Shown here piece by piece: positions 1-5,398 of a stretch of DNA of 11,134 bases. Positions within the stretch are counted from its first letter, which is position 1. Each line of letters begins with the position of its first letter. The translations under genes were made by a program, and so were the position numbers. The DNA comes from Roseovarius sp. (GTDB taxonomy: Bacteria > Pseudomonadota > Alphaproteobacteria > Rhodobacterales > Rhodobacteraceae): assembly GCA_023260815.1 (NCBI GenBank), contig JALQUE010000122.1, positions 1 to 11,134 on the forward strand. The letters run 5' to 3'. A model generated the notes under the pieces. It worked only from the letters and a program-made list of their open reading frames with translations, ran no database searches and was not told the origin of the DNA.

Positions 1-6
1 ATCTTT

Positions 7-158
7 CTTTTTTCGCAAAACCAATGGCTTGGCGAAAAACGGAAGATGAGCGCAACCTGGCACAAGCAGTGGTGTCGCCTTCGGCGGGACACCCAACGTC
101 TTCGTGCCTCAAACCCGTAAGAAATGCGAAAAAACGGCACATTCCGATTTTCCGCAAA
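7..158. repeat. A-rich GCGAAAA-type repeats, candidate transposase-binding sites
   Basis: Four related sites lie within about 150 bases. TTTTGCGAAAAAA is on the minus strand at 7-19, GGCGAAAAACGG on the plus strand at 32-43, TGCGAAAAAACGG on the plus strand at 125-137, and TGCGGAAAATC on the minus strand at about 148-158. Tn7-like and Tn5053-like elements carry several short TnsB-binding repeats at each end, and this cluster lies on the tnsA side, where one end is expected. No terminal inverted repeat or target duplication is visible, because the window begins here. The assignment is an inference; an A-rich regulatory region would look similar. Confidence 0.3.
71..93. other. Hairpin, bulged 9-bp stem
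   Basis: GGTGTCGCC (71-79) pairs with GGC (83-85) and GACACC (88-93), leaving loop TTC and a two-base GG bulge. No T tract follows on either strand, so it is not a convincing terminator. It sits between two of the GCGAAAA repeats and could be a structural or protein-binding element. Confidence 0.35.
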
Positions 159-289
159 CATATGAAAATAAAGGGTAATTATTCCTTTTCTGCGGCAATC
201 CTGATAGGAACCACAGTCGCAAATGAAGCCAACCGCAACCCCGGGACGCAGCGTGCCGGACAGGAACAAGGAGAAGAAGATGTCACCGT

Positions 290-330
290 AAAAAAGAAAA
301 CGTCCAATCCGCGCCAACGGATCGGACGTT
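290..330 (-). terminator. Rho-independent terminator for leftward transcription
   Basis: AACGTCC-A-ATCCG (299-311) pairs with CGGAT-C-GGACGTT (318-330): twelve base pairs with one mismatch and loop CGCCAA. Read on the minus strand, the stem is followed at once by TTTTCTTTTTT (complement of 290-300), the classical U tract. Read on the plus strand it is followed by CCTC, so the orientation is clear. It lies 46 bases past the stop codon of the minus-strand frame ending at 376. The tns operon runs the other way and cannot be its client. Confidence 0.75.
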
Positions 331-375
331 CCTCAGGACGGTAGGAAAACCGAACCTCATTCACCTGCTTGGATA

Positions 376-570
376 TCATGTGATGTCCCGGCTTTCAAGG
401 TTTTCCCCGTCATTCCCTCGCCTCCAGTGCCCGTTGAAGAACGGGATCGGGAGAGGCTTGCGCAGATCCGGGACGAGAGCGGCGATCCGCTCCCTTTTCT
501 CCCTGCGCCACGCGATGACAACGACCGAATTCCCGGTCGGGGTGTTTTTCCCTTCGAGGTAAATGACATG
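376..570 (-). pseudogene. 3' remnant of an unidentified minus-strand gene
   Basis: The minus-strand frame from about 570 to the TGA at 376-378 reads like real protein, including stretches NSVVVIAWRREKRERIAAL and VPDLRKPLPIPFFNGHW. By hand count about three quarters of its third codon positions are G or C, against about three fifths for the plus-strand frame over the same bases. Its stop is followed by a leftward intrinsic terminator. Beyond about 570 the minus frame stays open but is only the antisense of tnsA. The sequence therefore suggests the last ~64 codons of a gene whose 5' part was lost, perhaps when the transposition genes arrived. I do not recognise the family. The alternative is that the plus-strand frame is a genuine N-terminal extension of tnsA. 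Confidence 0.4.
522..550 (+). promoter_or_regulatory. Terminator-like hairpin in the tnsA leader
   Basis: CGACCG (522-527) pairs with CGGTCG (534-539) around loop AATTCC. GGGTGTTTTTC follows, so a short T run begins about four bases past the stem. It ends just before the tnsA SD. It could be a weak attenuator limiting transposase expression, or chance pairing inside the minus-strand remnant. The stem is short and the T run is offset. Confidence 0.25.
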
Positions 571-1347
571 CCCGGAAAAAAACGGAACTACGCCGACCAT
601 GTCGAAATGGTCAAAGACAATGACACTTGGCATCACGCCCCCCAGAAGCTCCCCAAGATGGATCCGATCCAACTGGGCGACATCTATGGGGTTCTGCCGT
701 TCGACGGGGTGCGCAATCCCAGTGGCCGCAGCAATACGAGCCACAAGATTTTCATTCCTTACCGGACGGCGGCGAATGACTGGGTGCCCAAGGTGGGCAT
801 CGCGGAAAGCGCCGGCGAGGCGGCCACCGCGGTGCAGGCCCTCATGTGCCCCGACCTCTATGATCTGCATTTCCAGCCCTTGGAGGTGACCTTCATTGAC
901 GAGGCCGGAGACGAGCGGAGTTATACCCATGACCTGCTTCTGACCTTCCGGTCAGGGCACCGCCGCCTCGTGTTCGTGCGCAATGAGGCCAGCCTGCTGA
1001 AGCCCCGGACCGTCCGGGATATCCAGGCGATCATCGCGGCAACCCCCAAGGACGCCGCCGATGACATGATCGTCGTCAATGCGAACGATTACACCCGTCA
1101 GCGGCGGGAGAACCTGTTTCGCATGTATCACTGGATGTCCGTCAAGGATGACGAGGCGGACACCATCGTCTTGGAAACCGCCCGTAACCTGCGGGCACTT
1201 TACTTCATGAAGGACCTGTTTCCGCATGTGCCGATCTCACAGGCACGGGCGTTTCAGGCCTGTTACCGGCTCGTCGCCCGCGGGCTCGTCCACGCAAACC
1301 TTGACCATGTCCTTTGGGAACATTCACAGATTGGAGTCGCAGCATGA
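568..1347 (+). CDS. tnsA: TnsA-like heteromeric transposase endonuclease subunit, degenerate active site
   Basis: In Tn7-like elements TnsA cuts the 5' strand at transposon ends in partnership with TnsB. This 259-residue product follows the TnsA layout. The AESAGE stretch (residues 79-84) matches the usual ES..E, HFQP (101-104) the conserved QP, YTHD (119-122) the usual YTPD, and LVFVR (134-138) lies where the family has IEVK. Glu84 and Asp122 are present, but the Gln/Glu and Lys positions are Phe136 and Arg138. Residues ~145-259 fit the C-terminal TnsB-contact domain. I chose the ATG at 568 because GAGG (556-559) lies 8 bases upstream. The frame is open back to a GTG at 427 that has no SD and whose 47 extra residues look less coding. 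The stop overlaps the tnsB start (ATGA). Family fit is good; activity is doubtful. Confidence 0.75.
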   Translation: MPGKKRNYADHVEMVKDNDTWHHAPQKLPKMDPIQLGDIYGVLPFDGVRNPSGRSNTSHKIFIPYRTAANDWVPKVGIAESAGEAATAVQALMCPDLYDLHFQPLEVTFIDEAGDERSYTHDLLLTFRSGHRRLVFVRNEASLLKPRTVRDIQAIIAATPKDAADDMIVVNANDYTRQRRENLFRMYHWMSVKDDEADTIVLETARNLRALYFMKDLFPHVPISQARAFQACYRLVARGLVHANLDHVLWEHSQIGVAA

Positions 1348-3683
1348 CCATCGCCCCACGTTACAATTTCCTGCCCGGTACCGAGATCACCCTTTTGAAC
1401 CGGCCCATGGCCGTCACCGGGGTGACGGAAAACGGCTATTCGATGGTCGGCATCGAGGATGGCGCCACAACCGTTGTGACCTTTGACAGATTGATCGAGC
1501 ACCTCAAGCTGCCGAACGCGAAAATCAATTCGGCCGTGGCGGTGACAGGCGATCGCCTCCGGCAACGCCTTGGGGGGTATGCCTCCGTCAAAGCCTTGAA
1601 GAACCCGGAACAGCGGGCTCGCGCACGCTACCATGTGGCGATGTGCAAGGCCGTGGATATTTACGTGGCGCAGCGGCGCGAGGACGATCCGGAATTTGAG
1701 CCTTCGGGCAGGTCCCTTGATCCCGTAAATGTGCGTGAATTCATCGCGAAACAAACCACGTTGCTTCTGGGTGAACCGGTTCGGGTCAAACCCTTGCGTG
1801 GCGGGGAAAAATCGAAAGACCGCATCCTGTATAAAGGGCGGACGATCAACGAGCATTATTCGCGTTACAAGGCTCTGGGCCCGGGCGAGAGCGCGGAGGA
1901 TGCCTTGGTTCCCCTTGTTCATATGCGGGGAAACCATAAGCAGCGTCTATGTCCGCGGATCCGCGAGCTGATGACCGAGTCTTGGGAAAAGATCGGGCTG
2001 GACAGAAAGACAACCAGCGTTGCGAATGTCCATACCTATCTGACAACCCTGATCGAGAAGGAGAACGTTTTCAGGCGGCTGAATGATCTGCCGGATTTTG
2101 TCACGCCAGCGGAAAAGACCGTTCGGCGGCACCGGGATATGCTCCTGTCACCAACGGAATATCTGATTGCAATCCATGGGCCGCGGGAGGCCCGCAGAAA
2201 TCGCGGGAGGGGGAGCACGGATACCCGGGCCCTGATTGTCGCAGAGATCTGTGCCAAGGATGAGCAGAAGATCTCCATGGTGGTCGCCGCGAAAAAAGAG
2301 GGGCTCTGGAACACGCTGTCCGATGACGCGAGGGCGGCACTTGAGGCGGCAGATGAATACATCCGCAAAAGGGTGCATATCATCATCCTATATGACCTTG
2401 CGAGCCGGATGCCGCTTGCCTGGATCATCACCGAAAACCCCAATGCCGAGGCGACCCTTGCGCTGCTGCGCATGGCGACCCGCGACAAGACACGGGAGCA
2501 GCGGCGCTACGGCTGCATGAACGAGCCCGCACGTGGCTGCGGAATTCTGTATCTGCGCCATGACAACGGGACCGGTCTCCGGAATTCCACGGTTATCGGA
2601 TCCCTGATGGGCATGGGCACGATCGACACCACCACTCGTACATATCGCCCGGAAGACCGGGGGCCTGATGAGCGTGTATTCGGAACGCTGGAATCCCGTT
2701 TCTTCAAGCTGATGCCCGGCTACACCGGGCGGCGTCCGGGGGAACTCCCCGGCTATGACGCTATCCGGAACGGCGTGGTTGACGTCGAAACGCTCTACGG
2801 GATGCTGACCCGCTATCTGGTCGATGAGTATCCGTTTGAGCGCCACTACGGCGTCGGCATGGGCGGGCGGCGGCCTTGGGATGTCTATCAGGAGATCAAC
2901 CGGACCCGGGGGCAGGTGGCACTGTCCGATCCGAACACCCGGCGCATCCATCTGGGCTGGGAGGTCGAGGCCACCCCTTCCGATGAAGGTGTCCGTGTCT
3001 TCGGTGGTGTCTGGTTCAATTCTGACGAGCTGCAAATCATCCGGGACCAGCAGTTCTTCGAAGGGAAGGTCAAGGTTTTCGTGGACCCGGACAATCTGAA
3101 TATCGCAACAGTGGTGATGCCTGGCTATCGCGATCCCATCGAGGTTCATCTGCAGATGACCGTCTTCGCGGACATGACGATCGGGGAGGTGCTCCAGCTC
3201 ATGGCCGAATATCGGCGTGAGGATCCCGAGGCCACCGAAATCTATCATGATCGCCTGATGCAGGCGAAGATCAGGCGGTTCGACGAGATCTCCTCGATCG
3301 GGGTCGAACATGATCTGCCCCGCAGCTACACCACCATCGAAGAGTGCAAGGCAATGGCAAAGGCGGTTTTCGCGGGCGCCCGGGTTATCCGGACAGAGAC
3401 ACTGCCCGGGACAACTGCGCCCAATGCCATCACCAGCCTTGCGCCGGGGGCGGGAGTTTTCCAGATCGGGGGCGGGAACTCCGTGATTGACGGGGTGGTC
3501 ATTGATGACCCCGAGGAAACCGCGGAAGACACAACCGATCCGACAGGTGACCCGACTGTTTCTGGGGGCCAGCTGCCTTCGCCCCCCTCAATCGAAACCA
3601 CAGCCCCGCAAAGGCGCACAGAAAAGGCCCCGAGCCAAGTCGAGAAGCTGGTCCGCCCGAAAAATCTGAAGGAGCTGAAGTAA
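1344..3683 (+). CDS. tnsB: TnsB/TniA-like DDE transposase (Mu-type integrase core)
   Basis: This catalytic transposase of 779 residues binds the transposon ends and joins 3' ends to target DNA. Residues ~60-260 are the DNA-binding region and ~300-460 the RNase-H-fold core. Catalytic residues are Asp306 (AKDEQKI, matching the MDEWKI motif of related transposases), Asp407 (LRHDNGTG) and Glu443 (PDERVFGTLES), giving an exact D-35-E spacing. A strand with YDLASR (350-355) lies between the first two. MPGYTGRRP follows the Glu as in TniA proteins, and ~530-625 resembles the Mu transposase C-terminal beta domain. The tail from ~690 is acidic and Pro/Thr-rich, then basic (QVEKLVRPKNLKELK), a plausible TnsC-contact peptide by analogy with other TnsB proteins. 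The start at 1344 has GGAG at 1333-1336 and overlaps the tnsA stop. It could equally be named TniA; the adjacent TnsA-like gene favours TnsB. Confidence 0.94.
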   Translation: MTIAPRYNFLPGTEITLLNRPMAVTGVTENGYSMVGIEDGATTVVTFDRLIEHLKLPNAKINSAVAVTGDRLRQRLGGYASVKALKNPEQRARARYHVAMCKAVDIYVAQRREDDPEFEPSGRSLDPVNVREFIAKQTTLLLGEPVRVKPLRGGEKSKDRILYKGRTINEHYSRYKALGPGESAEDALVPLVHMRGNHKQRLCPRIRELMTESWEKIGLDRKTTSVANVHTYLTTLIEKENVFRRLNDLPDFVTPAEKTVRRHRDMLLSPTEYLIAIHGPREARRNRGRGSTDTRALIVAEICAKDEQKISMVVAAKKEGLWNTLSDDARAALEAADEYIRKRVHIIILYDLASRMPLAWIITENPNAEATLALLRMATRDKTREQRRYGCMNEPARGCGILYLRHDNGTGLRNSTVIGSLMGMGTIDTTTRTYRPEDRGPDERVFGTLESRFFKLMPGYTGRRPGELPGYDAIRNGVVDVETLYGMLTRYLVDEYPFERHYGVGMGGRRPWDVYQEINRTRGQVALSDPNTRRIHLGWEVEATPSDEGVRVFGGVWFNSDELQIIRDQQFFEGKVKVFVDPDNLNIATVVMPGYRDPIEVHLQMTVFADMTIGEVLQLMAEYRREDPEATEIYHDRLMQAKIRRFDEISSIGVEHDLPRSYTTIEECKAMAKAVFAGARVIRTETLPGTTAPNAITSLAPGAGVFQIGGGNSVIDGVVIDDPEETAEDTTDPTGDPTVSGGQLPSPPSIETTAPQRRTEKAPSQVEKLVRPKNLKELK

Positions 3684-4675
3684 TGTCATTTATCAACAAA
3701 GCCGTCGTGGATGTCCGCAAGCCGCTTCTCGCGGCCCGGTTCCCTTTCATCCGGTCCGAGCATCTCCGCGACGCCATGACATGGTGCGCTACCGACTATT
3801 ACACCAAGGCCTCCATCGGGGGGCGGTTCGAGGCGCGGGGCATCGTTGTCATCGGGGAATCCAGGCAAGGAAAATCGACCGAGATCGAAACGATGTTGAA
3901 GGCTTTAAACGACGGAACGACCATCATGCCCGATGGCCGTCCCGCGAAGATCGTGTCCTGCCTTCTGTCGGGGAAGGTCACCTGGAAAGATCTCGGGGTC
4001 GTCATTCTGGACGTTTTGGGTTACCCCATCCGGGGGCATAATTCTCAAACGGAAATCTGGTCGAAGGTCCGGAAATACGCGGAGCTTCAGGGCGTGGTCG
4101 GTATCCATTTCGACGAATGCCAACATGTGTTCACGGCCGCAGACACCGCGACCAACCAGAAAATCCTCGACAGCTTCAAGTCGCTCCTCAAGGATCACAA
4201 CTGGCCCTTGATGCTGATTTTCTCCGGGATCCCGAGCCTTGCCACCCAGATCAAGAAAGAGGAGCAACTCGACCGGCTGCTCCGGGTCGTGCGTTTCGAC
4301 GGGATCGACCTGTCGCGTTCATCGGACAAGGAGGAATTGCTTCACCTTTTTTTCAGCTATGGCGACAGGGCCGGTCTGGAAATCGAGGACCTTGCTACCC
4401 AGAATTTCTTGGAGCGATTGTCCTTCGCGGCATGTTTGCGTTGGGGGTTGGTGATCGAACTCCTGATCGAGGCGTTCAGCCTTGCCGCGTTCACATCGGA
4501 CAAGACCTGCACGATCGATCATTTTTCAGAGGCGTTTTCGAAAATTTCCGGGTTCTCAAAGGGCTATTCACCGTTCACCTTGAAAAACTATCAGGACAAT
4601 TTCGATCCCGCAAAAATCCTCGAGATGATTGAAAAGACGAGGAAAAAGAAATCCGCGGGCCAAAAGCAGTCCTGA
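3683..4675 (+). CDS. tnsC: TnsC/TniB-like AAA+ ATPase, transposition regulator
   Basis: This ATPase assembles on target DNA and couples target choice to the transposase. In its 330 residues, Walker A is GESRQGKST (58-66) and Walker B is VVGIHFDE (138-145, Asp144-Glu145). A sensor-I-like LIFSGIPSL spans 178-186, and arginines at 198 and 201 (LDRLLRVVRF) could act in trans. The length is near TniB proteins and far below the ~555 residues of Tn7 TnsC, so the long partner-binding extensions of Tn7 TnsC are missing. A Lys/Arg-rich tail (about 318-330) ends the protein. The ATG shares one base with the tnsB stop (TAATG), and AAGGAG at 3669-3674 is its SD, so it is translationally coupled. No TniQ/TnsD gene follows; a terminator does. 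Confidence 0.92.
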   Translation: MSFINKAVVDVRKPLLAARFPFIRSEHLRDAMTWCATDYYTKASIGGRFEARGIVVIGESRQGKSTEIETMLKALNDGTTIMPDGRPAKIVSCLLSGKVTWKDLGVVILDVLGYPIRGHNSQTEIWSKVRKYAELQGVVGIHFDECQHVFTAADTATNQKILDSFKSLLKDHNWPLMLIFSGIPSLATQIKKEEQLDRLLRVVRFDGIDLSRSSDKEELLHLFFSYGDRAGLEIEDLATQNFLERLSFAACLRWGLVIELLIEAFSLAAFTSDKTCTIDHFSEAFSKISGFSKGYSPFTLKNYQDNFDPAKILEMIEKTRKKKSAGQKQS

Positions 4676-4706
4676 TCAAGAAACTCAGACAATCATCGCG
4701 ACGAAC

Positions 4707-4734
4707 AAGGGGCCCCATTGTGTGGGCCCTTTTT
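4707..4734 (+). terminator. Intrinsic terminator of the tns operon
   Basis: AAGGGGCCC (4707-4715) pairs with GGGCCCTTT (4724-4732) around an 8-base loop, with one G-T wobble. The 3' arm runs into TTTTT and then GTTTGT. It lies about 30 bases after the tnsC stop, so tnsABC ends here and no further tns gene belongs to this transcript. Confidence 0.85.
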
Positions 4735-4754
4735 GTTTGTCGGTTTCGTTCAAG

Positions 4755-4878
4755 GTGTGCATGCTTATGGTCCGGATGTGCATGTAATTGACCCACCTTG
4801 CAACTCTCTCAAAAATAACATAAGCAAAAACAGATACTTACATCTTCGAATTCGGATGCGAATCACTTGGGTGTGCAT
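4755..4878. repeat. Three TGTGCAT direct repeats
   Basis: TGTGCATG occurs at 4756-4763 and 4777-4784, exactly 21 bp apart (two helical turns), and TGTGCAT again at 4872-4878. Same orientation and helical phasing suggest binding by one protein. The sites lie just past the tns terminator, where the other transposon end could be, but they do not resemble the GCGAAAA sites on the tnsA side. Confidence 0.35.
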
Positions 4879-4961
4879 TCATATGCCCCATCCACAACAT
4901 CGACGATCTGGCCACGCGATGTTGGGTCGGACATTTTCCGCGTTTGACCCAACCTGCGATT
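4788..4961. repeat. Three TTGACCCAAC-like motifs, two as an inverted pair
   Basis: TTGACCCACCTTGCAACT (4788-4805) and TTGACCCAACCTGCGATT (4944-4961) match at 14 of 18 bases. The core also occurs inverted as GTTGGGTC at 4921-4928, forming a perfect 8-bp inverted repeat with GACCCAAC at 4946-4953 and a 17-base spacer that contains CATTTTCCGC. These are candidate transposon-end sites or an operator; the sequence alone cannot decide. Confidence 0.4.
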
Positions 4962-5388
4962 TATCACGCATCCCATTGCCCTGCGGCCCCACATCCGCCT
5001 TTGATCATACTTTGGTTGGCGTTCAGGTCCATTGTCCGGCGTCATAGACCGGTAAAAAGTCTTGGTTTCTAACATGTTCCATGTTGGAGCAGGATCGCGC
5101 ACCGCGCAAGAAAACGGAGACTGTCTTGATGAGGGCTGTATCATACCCGGCGGGCTTTCGAGCGCCTGGCGGCACGGTACCCACGCCTTGTGGTTCATCG
5201 GATGGCCGTTGGAATTGGCCCTTTCAAAGACACCTACTGTGTTTTCATGACGGTCCGGCACGCTGCCGAGGCGCGCTTTTGGTCTTGTTTTTTATGACAC
5301 GGATTTTGAATGCCCCGGGTTTTGCCGCTGTGGTGCTGTCTCCAGTTCCCCGTATGCAAATGCACGTGGCTGCAAGGAATTGAACTTT
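4962..5388. other. Intergenic region with no convincing gene
   Basis: Open frames on both strands (for example 4863-5261 minus and 5081-5383 plus) lack good SDs, recognisable motifs and coding-like codon use. The stretch contains the AACATG palindrome at 5071-5085 and a T-rich GGTCTTGTTTTTTATG near 5281-5297 that follows only a weak CGGCA/TGCCG hairpin. The promoter of the outer-membrane protein gene is probably here, but I cannot place it. Confidence 0.6.
5071..5085. promoter_or_regulatory. Operator-like palindrome AACATG-TTC-CATGTT
   Basis: AACATG (5071-5076) and CATGTT (5080-5085) are perfect inverted repeats with a 3-base spacer. The size suits a dimeric helix-turn-helix repressor or activator. 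It lies about 310 bases upstream of the outer-membrane protein start, so it may regulate that gene or an unseen promoter. No regulator gene is adjacent. Confidence 0.3.
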
Positions 5389-5398
5389 GGAGGGCACG

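Noticed and set aside
24..344. 106-residue plus-strand open frame at the left edge
   Set aside because: It has no SD, mixed composition and no motif, runs through the A-rich repeats and ends in the leftward terminator stem.
427..567. N-terminal extension of tnsA from GTG 427
   Set aside because: No SD precedes the GTG, third positions are less GC-rich than in tnsA proper, and the ATG at 568 has a well-placed GAGG. Kept only as an alternative.
571..930. Minus-strand open frame continuing from the remnant into tnsA
   Set aside because: Here the plus strand clearly encodes the TnsA fold, and the minus frame reads as its antisense.
2388..3311. 307-residue minus-strand frame
   Set aside because: Antisense of tnsB, which has the catalytic triad and coupled starts; the minus frame has no SD or domain.
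4863..5261. 132-residue minus-strand frame between tnsC and the barrel gene
   Set aside because: It shows no SD, motif or coding-like codon use, and it crosses the repeat and palindrome region.
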